Positions 41,151 to 52,957 of a stretch of DNA of 64,000 nucleotides are shown piece by piece (position 1 is the stretch's first letter; every line of letters starts with the position of its first letter). The position numbers were made by a program, and so were the translations under genes. The notes under the pieces are model-generated. The model worked only from the letters and a program-made list of their open reading frames with translations, did no database searches and was not told the DNA's origin. Source of the stretch: Pleurodeles waltl (lineage: Eukaryota; Chordata; Amphibia; Caudata; Salamandridae); NCBI RefSeq assembly GCF_031143425.1, contig NC_090444.1, positions 1,349,622,323 to 1,349,686,322 on the forward strand, given 5' to 3'.

Positions 41151-44100
41151 TCAGGGAGAGAGACTGGACGACAGGTGGGTCTGCAAGGCATGGCGCATCT
41201 GAAGAAAGTGAAAAAACTGGGAGTTGGATAGTTCCCATTGCTCCCTCAGCTGCTGAAAGGACATCAGAGTATCACCAGTGCAAACATCACCCAGGTATTT
41301 AATTCCAGTGATGTCCCATTGCCTCAAACCCTCCAGTCGGGACACCTACTGTAACCATGTTCCATACCACAGGGGCGTCAGCCTGGCGAGGCAGGGGTCC
41401 CAAACCATCAACCGCAGCGCTGCCTGCCAACACCACACCACCACCCACGTGCAGTCCGGGGCCTCCTGGGGACTGGGTCACCATATAACAATGCCAGCAG
41501 GCAAAATAACCGAGCTCCAAGAGGTAGGCCAGGTCGTCCCATCCCCCAGTAAACCACTCATTGATTGGAGTCAACTGAGCTGCCAAGTAGTAGACGTAGA
41601 GGTCCGGCACTCCCAAACCACCCTCATAGGGAGATTTCTGTGTGGAGCAAAAGGCCACTCGGTGGTGCCCCCCTTCCCATATAAAGGAGGTGAGGGATCG
41701 GAACCAGGCACGGGACACCAAGTAGGGGAAGTTTGTCAGGACGTACAAGTAGCGGGGGAGACAGATCATTTTTAAAAGGGCGTTGCAACCCAGTGGGTAT
41801 AGAGGCAACCGACTCCAATGGGCCAAATCACCCATCAGTGCGTGTGATATGGGCAGGAAATTCAACTGCCATGCCAAATCCGGGAGCAGGGCGAGGCGTA
41901 CACCCAAGTATTTGAAGGCATTGTACCTTACCGGGATGTCTGGGCACCAGCTCAGTCCCCCTGCAGCGCTCCGCACCTCCACCAGCAGCGACTTCCTGGG
42001 GTTTAAGCATAGCCCGACGCTTCACCATACATCTTCAGGAGCTCAAGGCAATGAGGGCCTGAGCGCTGGGGCCGCCCTCGGAACACCAAGACATCGTCCG
42101 CGTATAGGGACACCCTGTCTTCATGGCTAGTCCCCCACCTCCAACTGTCCATCAGCAGGTCTCCACAGATTCATGCCAGCGGCTCGATGGCTAGGGCGAA
42201 CAGTAGAGTGGAGAGGGGGCATCCCTGACGTGTCCCCCGTCTGATTGGAAAGGGATCTGAAAGAATAACATTCACCCGCACCTGCGCCGAAGGGCTGTGA
42301 TGCAATAGATGGACCATGCTCCTGAATTTTGGGCCAAAGCCCATCCGCCCTAGGACCCCCTCCAAGAAGTTCTGAGGCAGGGTGTCGAAGGCCTTGCGAA
42401 AGCCTACCTGGAGGAGTGCCAGCTCGTCTCCCAACCGATCTGCTTGCAAAAGCGCCACTTGAACCCGTTGGAGACAATGGCACGTGCTTCTTCCTGGCAT
42501 GAAGCCACACTAGTCAGGATGCACGAGGTGAGGTAGTGTACATACCAGCCAGGCCGCCAGGATCTTCGTGAATATCTTGCTATCTGCGTTGATTAGCGAG
42601 ATGGGCCAGTAGGACGAACAGTGATCCCGGGTCAAGTCAATCTTAGGTATGACCACGATCGTGGCGCAGTCCTGACTTGGGGCGAAGGAGCCGTCGCAAA
42701 GCGCCTCCTCATAAGCGCTAACCAGGGGGAGGGGGTGGGGGGGGGAGATATCAGGTGCACTCGAAATTGCTTGTAGTATTCGACCGGGTATCCGTCAGGC
42801 CCAGTCATTTTCCAAGATTGAAATGCGGAGATGGCTTCCGCCACCTTCTCCTCTGACAGAGGTAGGTCCAGTTCTGCCGCTAGGGACAACGGAAGAGAGG
42901 GTAGCAGAATGTCACCCAGAATAGGGTTTTCTTGTTCCGCTGCAAGCTGGGGGACTCTGGAATAAAGGTTCTTGTAATAGGAGGCAAAGGTGCGGGCAAT
43001 TGCCAACAGGTTCTTCTGCACTGCCCACGTCTGATCCCTGATAAGGGGCACCACTCAGGCCGAAACATCGCTGGCCGCTAGCCAATAAATCAGTTTTCCG
43101 GTTTTATCGCCCAGCTCATAGACTCTTTCAGTCGAGGCCTGCCAATGCTGTCAAGCCTCCGCAAGGGACACCTGTCTGAACTCCTCCCGGCGAATCTTCA
43201 ACTGCTACTTCGAATCCTTCCCTCTGGCCGTCTAGCGCTATGCTCCAGCTCTGCCATATCAACCTCCATTTAATTTATCTGCCATGCCCGCTGGGCCTCC
43301 CGCTGCCTGACGTACCCCTTAATGATGCCTCTCAAGGTAGGGTTGCTTGCCGCCCTGGTTCTCTCCAAATTAGTGCACTTATTTTTGGTAATTGAATTTG
43401 ACACTATTGGGGTCTTTCAAATACCAGGTGCTGAAGCGCCTCATGGGTCGCACATTCTGTGCTGGGGCGCCCCGACTCAAGAGGACCGTCGCGTGGTCCG
43501 AGATAACACGGGCCAGGATCTGCTCTGAGGTCAGAGCTAGAAGATCCACTGCCGGGAACCATATTAAATCTATCAGCGCCTCTGCATGATGGGCTGCTGA
43601 CCGATGGGTGAACGCCGTTGTCTGCGGGTGCCAGGCCCGACGTGTCACACAGGCCCAACGAGTCTGCCCAGTTCGATAGGCACGTAGAATCCGTGCAACG
43701 TACGTGGGAAAGTGGAAGTGTCTCGTAGCGGGTCTGGGACTGCGTTGAAGTCCCCTCCCAAAATAGTAGTTCCCTGGGATAGGGAAAGAATCAGAGTGCG
43801 CAGTCCTGGCAGGGTGGGCCGAAGAAGCTGCGGATGGAAATAGCATGAAACAAAGTTGACCTGTCGACCTGCCAGGCAGCCCTCTACTCCTACATACCTC
43901 CCCTGGGGGTCAGTGTGGATATTGTCCACCAGTATGGGTAACGTCTTATGGCGCATGAGGGCCATGCGCCTGGAGCCCCTGGAGAAAACAGAGTACCCAG
44001 TCGTAGCCAAAGCGACCGAGAAACAAACATTGGGTTCCCACCAAGTGGGTCTCCTGCAAGAGAACTATCCCCGGGCAATATCTCCTAATGTAATGTAGGA

Positions 44101-44161
44101 CCGTGGCTCTCTTGATGTGGTCTAACAGGCCATTCACGTTCCAGGAGAGTACCGTGGACAT
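41151..44161 (-). pseudogene. L1-type ORF2 (endonuclease, reverse transcriptase), frameshifted
   Basis: Endonuclease: MSTVLSWNVNGLLDHIKRA and GIVLLQETHLVG (44161-44040), VNFVSCYFHPQ, TTILGGDFNAVPD (about 43770-43730) and LARVISDHATVLLS (43525-43485). Pre-RT: SWKMTGPDGYPVEYYKQF (about 42820-42765). RT: LQVGFRKAFDTLP (42410-42370), RRGTRQGCPLSTLLFALAIE (42245-42185), then LYADDVLVF with the active-site YADD at 42104-42093. Thumb and C-terminal region: YLGVRLALLPDLAW and RAWFRSLTSFIWEGG (41910-41670), with YEGGLGVPDLYVYYLAAQL (41630-41570). The reading changes frame at least four times. The position about 470 bp after ORF1 fits L1 order. Confidence 0.87.
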
Positions 44162-44630
44162 ATTACAGGTGAAAGTAATGGCATTGAAGGCAACTCAAGT
44201 CCTTCAATGGGCCCGAGCTGCCAATCACTAGGGCTACTCTGGATGACACTGGGCTACGGGTCGGTCTGCGTGTGACTCACTGTGTACTGGTCTAACCTGG
44301 AAAAATCGAAGTTAGTACAAAGGCAACAGCACAATACAATTTCCCACAACCCCTCCAAACACCCTCCACCCCATATTTCTACCCCTGACGCATCTGTCGC
44401 CCCTACCCAACACTTTTGCAACCTCGCAAAGTACAACAAAGACATTTTGGGTGAGTTCTTAAGATTTAGCAGTGCCATATTCACAGATGTGCAACCTGAC
44501 TATCAGTATGAAGACAAAGTATGACCATTCCAGTCACTCAAGCTACTGCCTATCCCCGACCCGGGAGCCAGCCATTGCTGGGCATTCGGAGTAAGTATCA
44601 GAGTCTGGGCCTCTTCCCCTTTAGCCCTGA

Positions 44631-45710
44631 TCACTCTGAGGTAGTATGCGTATCCTCAGCCGATGCAAACAGGGCTTGGGTGGCTATCAGGGCACCGTCC
44701 AGTGCCACGTCCACTGGCAGCTCGGGCACCAGTGAGACCTCGGGTCTGCTCCTCTGCTCCCCCACCACTGATCGCAACCCTCTGGAGCGGGAGTGATTCC
44801 TCTGTTTGTGGGCCGGTAGGGGGGCTCCACCCAGGGTTTGAGTTCCTTTCCTTGGTCCCCTCCCCACTGCCGAAGGACTCAGGACGTGTCTCTCAGCAGC
44901 CCATTCCCAGGCCTGATCCGGTGAGTCAAAATAAAATGTTATGGATTGGAAAATAACTTTTAGGCGGGTGGGAAAGAGCAGCATGTAGCGCAAGTGCAAC
45001 ACACATAGTTTCTGTTTGACCACCTCGAAGGACCTGCGCTTTTGCTGCACCCTGGAGTAGTCTGGGAAAACCAGGATTTTTGAGTTTTTGTACCGGAGGT
45101 CTGTCTGCCTCCTGGCTTTGTGCAGAATTGCATCACTGTCTCTAAAGTTCAGGATCCTCAGGATTATCGGTCGGGGAGGCGCACCTACCAGCAGATGCGG
45201 CACCAGGGAGCAGTGCACCTGTTCTGTGATGAAGGTGGAGGACAATTTCTCTGGAGGCATCCAGGTGTGAAACCAGGCCTCAAGCGTTGCAGCCAGATCT
45301 GGAACGTCCAACGCCTCCGGCAGGCCCACCAATCACAGGTTGTTGCTCCAGGCATGGTTCTTGACATCCTCTGCGCGCTTGTGCAGCTCCACCACCGATG
45401 AGGTGAGTTTTGAAACCTGGCGCTTGAGGACGGCCACCTCGTCTTCTGTTGTGGAAATGCGTTTCTCTGCCTCAGAGACTCTCCCCGTGACACCCCGCAG
45501 GTCTTGCCACATCAGGCAAAGGTCCACCCGGAGTTTGTCAACCTTGTCCTCTACAGGTTCTCGAGAGTCCTGGATTTGCTTTAAGGACCAAGACCAAGGT
45601 CTGGTTACGATGCCGGGGGCTGTCCAGTGCGGGAGTGGGGATCGTGTACTAATCCATCGTAGTCTGGGGCGGTTGGCCCATGGCCTGGCTGTCCGGTCCT
45701 GCGGGGCCAT
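44631..45710 (-). pseudogene. L1-type ORF1, interrupted by one nonsense codon
   Basis: The frame 45710-44631 is 360 codons with one internal TGA at 45335-45333; both halves are in the same frame. The N-terminal half has a long coiled coil (VDKLRVDLCLMWQDLRGVTG, VSEAEKRISTTEDEVAVLKR, LHKRAEDVKNHAWSNNL) used for trimerisation. The TGA falls directly between NNL and LVGLPEALD, the conserved N-N-(L/I)-x-(I/V)-x-G-(I/L)-P-E junction. RRM and C-terminal domains follow: LVGAPPRPIILRILNFRDSD and ILHKARRQTDLRYKNSKI, with FPDYS and PDQAWEWA. Length is normal for ORF1. It is one of the least decayed LINE frames in the window. A start at 45710 is possible but not proven. Confidence 0.85.
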
Positions 45711-46600
45711 GGGTCGGGAGAACCACTGACCCAGCTGTGGCCCCCGCAGTCCACTTTAGGAAGCCTCAGCCCGGCCATCCGCTGTCAGACCCCCCACTCC
45801 ACCACTCTGCCTCCACCTCAGCAAGTCAATGTGGGCCTGTGGCACTCCGTCTGCAGAAGGGGCTCCCAGGAGCCCAGGACCCACGGGCCTCAAACTGTGC
45901 AGGGAGGTCAAAGGCGGGTCCGCTCCTCACACACAGTTGATTCCTGAGACCTCCTACTACCACTCCCGGCCAGCCCCCAAGCACCTCACCAGCTCCTGCT
46001 CTGTCAGCCGGGCCCAGTGTTCTCACGTCCAAGGGCCTCCGGCCATGAAGTCTGGGAGGTCTCATGCCTCCTGCGTGCTCCTCTGCTGCTCCAGTGGGGC
46101 CTGCCTCGAATTGCTGGCCCTCCGCCCACTGTCTTGTCCTTCACCCCGGCAGTAACTTTGGGGGCCGCCATTTCCTGCGTGTCTCCGTCAGCCACCCTCC
46201 CCACCTCACCTCCAGGTGCAGCTGCCGATCTGGCCTCCCCAGCACTCCTTGCTGTGGGTGTATGCCCTATCACCTCCCAGGCCTGCCCCAGACCCTTCTC
46301 CACGCACCTTTGGCTCTGAATCTGCCGGTGCCCAGAATGGATCATGCGGCGCCTGCCATCACAAGGCCAGGGGGGGCACCGCTCCACGTCACTGGCGTGT
46401 TTCTTGCGGTGACCGGGTCCAGTCTCTGCCTATGGCTGCCGCCAGCTGCCCTGCTGTCTCAAGACATCCCGGCTCCCCGCCGGATCACTGTTTTGGGACT
46501 GCAGAGTCCCAAGCACGCTGCAGTTGGTGGCCGCCGTCTTGGAGTCAGGCGGGCCCGCGGCAGGCGCTTCGTGCAGGTTCTGCCTGTCTTCCCATCCGTT
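45711..46600 (-). other. L1 5' region, GC-rich
   Basis: A strongly GC-rich, CpG-containing block of about 0.9 kb precedes ORF1, the composition of an L1 5'-UTR with internal promoter. Overlapping long frames on both strands (up to 203 codons) reflect high GC and have no family similarity. Transcription is an inference. Confidence 0.6.
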
Positions 46601-46939
46601 TCGGCAGGCTCTTCATCAAGTGTATAATAGCAAGCTTAGAAGAGAGAAACAAGGGTGCAAGAAACTTGAAACAGCCATGCAGCAGTACAGCTCCTCTGGG
46701 CAAACTATCTTACAAACACCCCCTAACCATTTATCAATGTCTAAGGGAGGCAAGTAGGAATTTCTTGGCTGATAGGGCTCAGAGGTCTGGATCTTCTGCT
46801 AAAGATATGTTTTCTACAGTAAAATAATTCACATAGCCTTATTCTTGTAGGTTATCCATCCCTGACTCTCCTGAACCTAGGCCAGATTTTAGGGCAGCCC
46901 TTAAAACAGATGTTACTCTTTTGGCAGACACTGATGCTA

Positions 46940-47935
46940 TCAGGCCCAGCCATTTTGAAGGAAATCCTGCTGTGCTTATAAGACCTTTCCACAGCTTTTA
47001 ATATGATCTCTCATGCTGTTTTGTTTGAGAGGTTGCTTTGATTACTTGGACTCACTCACAGGCCCTGTCCTGGTTGAGGTTCTTCCTAGAGCACAGGTCT
47101 CAAGTGGTATTCACCCCCTTTTTAAATCTAGGGTTGTTAGCAATACCTCTGGAGGGCCACAAGAGTACTTTCTGCATCCCACCCTCTTTAATATCTATGG
47201 GGTCCCATTGGCAAAGGTAGCCATGTCTTTTGGAACTGGTCGGTTGAGTGGTGGTCCCATTGAGCTGAGCAATCCTCCTTGTTCAAAAAAGTTGTAAAGA
47301 AGCTTGGTATTCTGTTGGAGGACAAGTTCAACATGGCAAATCAGGTTACTGCAATCTGCTGTACTTGTTTTGGAATTGTTTTATTTGCTCAGAAAAGTCT
47401 TACCTGGCTCTCTCTGAACTCTAAAAAGATAATGGTACAGGCTCTTATAACCAGCCACCTTGACTATGGAAACTATCTCCTGGTTGCAGTAAATGAGTCC
47501 CCGAGGTTGGGCATGCAAGTGATCCACAATGCGGCTTCCAAATTGGTTTGCCACCTTTCAAACTGACTCCTCGGCAGTTCCCATTCTGAGATCCCTTCAT
47601 TGGTTTCCTTTCAGGAAGCTCTGTATTTGCTAACTCATTTGCCACATTCATCGAGCCTTGCATGATGAGGATCCTGTATACCTACTTACAGGTTTTAGCA
47701 GCCAGCCAGGAAACTTAGATCTTCTGACATGGCATTGCCTCCCCATTTCTGCTTTTAGACTTCCCGAAACAAAGGATGCTCTTTTTCTTACCTTACACCT
47801 TACCGCTGGAATAAGTTGTCCTTACATATTCGCTGTTGTTACAGCTTTACTGCTTTTAAAAAGTTGTTTAAAACCCTTTTATTGTAGCTAATCGGTTCTA
47901 TTTTAGGTCTGCCTGCTATTCGCTTTCTTTGTATT
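46940..47935 (+). pseudogene. L2/CR1-type LINE reverse transcriptase, 3' fragment
   Basis: The trace begins in RT motif A with STAFNMISHAVLFERLL-type reading (about 46992-47045) and continues with LTGPVLVEVL, SQVVFTPF and PLEGHKSTFCIPPSLIS. The YADD region is missing because sequence jumps from the GPI/ELSNPP part to KKLGILLEDKFNMANQVTAI (near 47285-47345). Then come LALITSHLDYGN-like QALITSHLDYGNYLLVAVNE (47437-47497), the A-L-V/I-x-S-x-L-D-Y-x-N block of CR1/L2, followed by VIHNAASKLVCHL, LHWFPFRKL and ALHDEDPVYLLTGF. The end has KSCLKPFYC. Multiple frameshifts. Endonuclease and 5' parts are absent, as is usual for truncated CR1/L2 copies. Clade within this group is not resolved. Confidence 0.78.
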
Positions 47936-47944
47936 AGGCTTAAG

Positions 47945-48115
47945 TGCCAGGATACTTGTGGCTATGTGAGTATAGGTTTAATCTTATGCCTATGTGAGTG
48001 CGGGGAAGGTGTATGAGTGTGCAGAAAGTTATGCCTGTGTGAGTGCGGGGCCTGTGTGAGTCCAGAATGAGGTTTGTTTGTGTGCAGGGAGGGTCATGTG
48101 CCTGTGTAAGTGTGA
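47945..48115 (+). repeat. GTGTGAGTGC-type minisatellite, left block
   Basis: Imperfect units around GCCTGTGTGAGTGCAGGG repeat with variable spacing of about 25-35 bp. It follows directly after the LINE fragment and may be the continuation of its 3' end. Confidence 0.7.
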
Positions 48116-48119
48116 GCTG

Positions 48120-48765
48120 ATATCAAGGGCTGGACGCTGGATCCTGAAGTCCTTCTTCCACAAGGATTGGGTGAGCTATGAGGAACACTTTCAAGTAGCC
48201 ACAGTGCCATTCAGGGTCAAACACCTCAATAAACAATTGGTGCTCTCCAGAAGGAGCCTCCAAGAAAGAAAAAGTCACAAGGCAGAAAAAAACCTTCTGA
48301 TAACAATGAGGCTGAAGAAAGGAGCACAAGGAACATGATCCTAAAAGGATTTGCAGATCAGGAAACAGACATACCAGAAGAGAGCTGGAAGCAGATAAGG
48401 GGGAGAAGTAGCGAGGATTGTTACGAAAGAACTCATAAGCGATGTAGTGGCACTTCTTCCAAGCCACTGCAGCTTAAATACCCTCCAGATAGGAAGCCAT
48501 CCCAGCATCCTGTCTGTCATTATCTTGGCTTGGGAAGGAATGGTGGGAAGAAGAAATGGACGACAAACACCCATAGAAGAGAGGTAAGAATTCTGAACCA
48601 GAAACAGGAATGCTGTTAGCTGTTGTGCTGGAGGAAGAAGCAATAGTAGCAAATGAAAAACGGTACTCTGAGAAGCTCTGGTAACGTGGGTGAGTTCTGT
48701 AAGACTGTGGGTCCCTGATGTGCTTGCAAACCCCGCCCAAGAATCTCCTATGGGCGGAAGTGCTA
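48120..48765. other. Unidentified segment splitting the minisatellite
   Basis: About 645 bp of non-repetitive sequence interrupts the minisatellite. The plus strand has Lys/Arg-rich readings and the minus strand a TATTTAAGC TATA-like box (near 48482-48474). No family was recognised and no clear target duplication or inverted ends were seen. It may be a solo LTR or a DNA transposon fragment. Confidence 0.4.
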
Positions 48766-49200
48766 GGTGCGCAGTATGCCTGTGTGAGGGTAGATTTTGT
48801 TAAGCTTTTGTGAGTGTCATTGCAGCAGTGTACTTCAGTGCAGGGTGTGTGGTGTGCCTGTGTGAGTGCATTGTAAACAGTACGTCTGTGTTGAGTACAG
48901 GGTTCTGTCTGTATGAGTATACAATGTGTTTTTTGCCGGTGTGAGTGGAGGGCGAGTCTTGTGCTTGTTAGTTGTGTTTGTGGCTGTTAGGTGAATGGTG
49001 TGCCTTTGTGAGTGCAGGGTTTGTGTGCAGGGTGTGAGGTGTGCCTGTGTGAGTGCAGGTCGGGATGTGTGACTGTATGAGTGCTGGCTGGGAGATGTGC
49101 CTGTGTGAGCTCTGGGTGAGAGGTGCTCCTTTGTGAGTGCAGTTTGTGCCTATGTGCAGGAAAGGGGAGAGGTGTATCCCTGTGTGCAAGCAAGGTTGGA
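48766..49200 (+). repeat. GTGTGAGTGC-type minisatellite, right block
   Basis: Units such as GTGTGCCTGTGTGAGTGC recur about a dozen times with drift. It matches the left block (47945-48115). The minus-strand frame over it gives a Thr/His/Pro periodic peptide and is not a gene. Confidence 0.75.
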
Positions 49201-49529
49201 GTTGTCCCTTTTTTTCACAACAAATTTTATTAAGTTTCATGATAACAAATAGGCCAAGCGGGCTGAGCAGTATAGAAGAAGGAAAAATGAGCTCAGTTAT
49301 GAGCATAGGAACACAGAAATTGCACAGAGAAACTGCCCAGCCCCACCCCGTCATGTGATCAAATACATTGAGATGCAAATCAGATACTGTTAAACAATCA
49401 AGCCACCTGCCATCCATCCACCTGTCCATAGTCTCTAATCTCAACATATAGTGATGTTTTTGAGGGCACCCTCTGTCCTGATAAACCACCACCTCCAAAC
49501 TCATGCAGTGATCCAGGCCTCATTTTCAT

Positions 49530-52500
49530 ACTGTCAAAAAAGGGGGGGCTCTGCCTGCCATTCTTCCGCTATGGCCCTCTTCACCAGGGTTAGCCCAAGA
49601 GGCAGGAGCGCCCTTTTGTACCTGTTGCCCCCAATGTCATCCATGATATGCAAAGTGAAAGTGTATGGTGAATTTGTAAATAGCGAAGAAACTGATTGCA
49701 GTGGGGGTTGAACTTCTGCTGCAGCTCCTGAAAAGATTTCAGGACAGTGGCCGACATCACATCCCCTAGGGTAGATATTCCAGTCACATCCCACCTCCCA
49801 AAACCTTCCAGCTGTGCCACTTGCTTCAGCATAGTACCATGCCACAATGGTGTCTGACCTGTGAGCCTCCCCCACCATCCTATTAGCCGCAAAGTAGTTG
49901 TCCATAGAGTCATAACCAGTCATAACCACCCATCTAGCAGGGGGGAGGTCGGTAAATCAACCCCCCCAATAAAGGTAGTCCAAAAAGGGAGTGGTGCCCA
50001 TCGCTCATTTCTCCACAGCGTACTTTGGTTCTCCTTGGTGGTCACACCACAATTCATTATTGATGGACAAATGGGAGGCATGATAATAGGAGGTAACATC
50101 AGCTGTCACAATGCCGATGTTGAATGTTGACTAAAAACATATAGTCAGTGCAATACATGGGATCTCACCTTTCCAGAGGAAACCAGTGAGGATTGTATCA
50201 ACCTGGTCAAACCACAGTCTGGAAACTGTGTGGGGGTGGATCTTTAGTTGATAGCAGTCAGCGCTGGGACACCATGTTGAAAATTGCTGAGCGGCCGATA
50301 AGGGACAATGGTAAAAGTGACCAGGTCCATGTCTCCTCCCTTGCCCGTGCCAAGCTGTCTCCAGATTGCGTTCCGGATAGACACCCGCATCTGGCGTGAT
50401 ATGTACACCCAGATATTTGAACCCTTCTGTCTCCACCCACAGCTCCAGAGCTAAGGTTGTAGGCCCAGTAAATCCATTGATGGGAAATACTATAGATTTG
50501 GAACTATTAATTTGGAGCTCTGTGGCCTCGCCAAATATGAGCAAAATCTGGAAGAGCCTTAGTCCCGTCTCCTCGGGTCAGTGGGGAAAAACTAGCAGGT
50601 CGTCTGTATAGAGGACAGCTCTGTCAGAGCAGGTTGGATCATACATGTGGCCAGCCACCCTAACGGCGGCGGTCAGGTTGGTATATAGTAAACTGACATA
50701 TCATAGGAATCTGGGACCAAAGTTCAGTGGAGTAAGCAGCCAAACAAGTCGTTCCAGCTGACAGAATCAAATGCCTTGTCAGTGTCGACCAGTGATATCA
50801 CAGCTGGTCGTCCGAGACAGGTGGCAAGGGTCAGGTAATTGGAAAACGCGGCAAATGTTGTGGCGAGTGCCCCTTCCATTCATAAAACCTGCCTGGTCTG
50901 GGTGAACCACATTGAGTATATGGTGCACTAATCAATACGCCAAGGCCTTTAGAAGGAGCTTAGCCTCAAAATTGAGGAGGGATATGGGGCGGTAGGAGGA
51001 ATGTTCATCCAGTGGACGCCCAGGTTTGGGAAAGATCTCAATTTTTGCATGGTGCCAATTGGTGGGAAGAGATCCCTCCAAACCAACAGCGTGTATAACC
51101 ACCAGGAGAAGTTTCCCAAGTTTGGGCATAAACAATTTTAAAAGCTCACATGGCAGCCCTTTGGGCACTGGAGCCTTGCCAGATTGGAGCCCAAAGAGGG
51201 CCTCTGATAGCTCAACTCCTCATCGAATTGATCTCTTGCCTCTTGCCGAATCTGACAGGGCTCCAAGAGGCAGGTCATCAACAAACTTGCGTACCAGTGC
51301 CGGAGGTAGGACTTCTTGCTGGGTATATATCCTTGCAAAGTATGTTACAAAGCTGTCAGCATTCGTCAAGAGGATCTAGGATTGGCGCTCTATCAGGGTC
51401 CCATAAGAGGGAAAGAACAGTGAGCCGGCAGGCTGTCTGGCACAGTCTATATAATAGGTTACTTGATTTGTCACCCTGTTGATATATGTGGCTTTGAGTT
51501 GCCCGCCACATCAGTTTAGTGTCATCCATCAATTATTGATAGAGTTGCTGCTGGGCCAGTCCCAGTTGTCAGTGTGCTTTATGACCATCAGTCCGAAGTC
51601 CACTGTCCTCCAAGTCTCGTATCTGAGACTTGAGGTCTTCAAGTTGTTTCTTATGCCGGCGTTCACTAGTGCAGTAGCTTATGTATACACCACAGAGCGC
51701 TAGCTTAAAGGTCTCTCACAGGTTTACCATGGAATCCACTGTATCCACATTCAAGGGGAAATATTCGTCTATAAATTTAATGATGTGGGTTATATATGAG
51801 TAAGCCGGAGATGCCATGGCGAGAGCCTCCATTGGAAGACAGAGCAATGGGGACCAACGTGCTTGGTCATATCTATTGGAAAGTAGTTGAATAAGCCATG
51901 TGTCAAAATGTCAGTACCAGATTTCTTGTGTATGTAAGTAGTGGGTACATAAAAATAATCTAATCTGGAGATGGACCGTTGAGTTGTTGAGAAATATGTA
52001 TATTCTGAATTCAACGAGTGGTGCACCCTCCAGGGATCTGAAAGCCCCAGTGCTGTCATTAGGGAAGCAAGCTTAATCGGGCTATAGAGCAATACGGCAT
52101 TTCATGTGGGCCATCTGTCTACTTGAGGGTTCAGGGTGTCATTCCAGTCCCCCTCAACCACCATCGGGCTGAGGGGGAATTCTTCGCACAACTGCAGACA
52201 TTGATCCACAAAGGATTGTCCCAGGGGAGGAGATGCGTATATGCAGTACAGTGTGATAGGATCACTGTATAATGTTCCAGTGACAGCCGTGTACCGGCCC
52301 AGGCGATCTTGCCAGATATTGGTGACGTGAAACTGAAGGTTCCGATGTATAAGAGTACAGGTACCCCTGGACCCCCTTGTGAAACCTGCATGGAACACCC
52401 GGCAATAGACATACTAAGTGAGGCAGGAGGCTTTGTTGCCAAGGAGATGAGTTTCTTGAAGCATTACAGTGTTGGACCTCTCTTAGCGTATTTCAAAATT

Positions 52501-52570
52501 GCACCTTGTTTGATCTTGTCAAGTAGTCCCCTAACATTCCACGATAAGATGTGGACATTGTCTCTTTGAT
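49530..52570 (-). pseudogene. L1-type ORF2 (endonuclease, reverse transcriptase), degenerate
   Basis: The endonuclease start reads ILSWNVRGLLDKIKQGAILK (about 52558-52495). Next are GTCTLIHRNLQFHV, YCIYASPPLGQSF and VVEGDWNDTLNPQVD (52370-52110), then SRLDYFYVPTTYI (51975-51930) and the SDILTHGL region. RT: PTNWHHAKIEIFPKPGR and SSYRPISLLNFEAKLL (51070-50945), then LYTDDLLVFP with the active site YTDD at 50610-50599. After that are EGFKYLGVHITPDAG and HTVSRLWFDQVDTILTGFLW (50430-50170). The C-terminal region includes QLEGFGRWDVTGISTLGDV (49815-49755). Several stops and frame changes. Confidence 0.8.
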
Positions 52571-52957
52571 CAGCTGGGTCAGTCATGATCATATCTTGGG
52601 CATGGTTGGCTCATGGCGGGTAGGGTTTTGCGTTAGTGTGCGTACAGAATCGGTCTGTGCGTACAAACAAAAGTAACAATAAACATTCCCAAAACATTAC
52701 CCCTACCCCAGACCTCAAACAACTTGAAGTGCCTATCTCAGACTATGCCGTTAGGTGGTCCCAACTGGGAGTCCCCAGCACCACATCCAGTGGATCCCCA
52801 TTCCCCATCGAAGCCAAACTAGTAGCCCTGGAGAAATGTATTGTTTCACAGAGGGTGGTAATGTTGGTAAAGTGGGCCTCACTGCTGTGTATGCATGTAG
52901 TACAATTGTGAATGAGCAAGCATAGGAAAACAAAGCAAAACAACCCTCCCTCCCTTA

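Larger units (their letters stand above)
40425..46600 (-). mobile_element. L1-type LINE, near full length, degenerate
   Basis: Minus-strand order: GC-rich 5' region with CCAAGACGGCGGCC (about 46546-46533 read backwards), ORF1 at 45710-44631, ORF2 from about 44161 to 41151, 3' region, and an A10 tail seen as T10 at 40425-40434. The length of about 6.2 kb is normal for L1. ORF1 has one nonsense codon; ORF2 has several frameshifts but keeps YADD. Target duplications were not found. The 5' limit near 46600 is approximate, adjacent to a plus-strand L2/CR1-type fragment. Confidence 0.82.

Noticed and set aside
45711..46830. Long overlapping frames (up to 203 codons) in GC-rich DNA
   Set aside because: They reflect high GC in an L1 5' region. 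Frames exist on both strands, with no family similarity.
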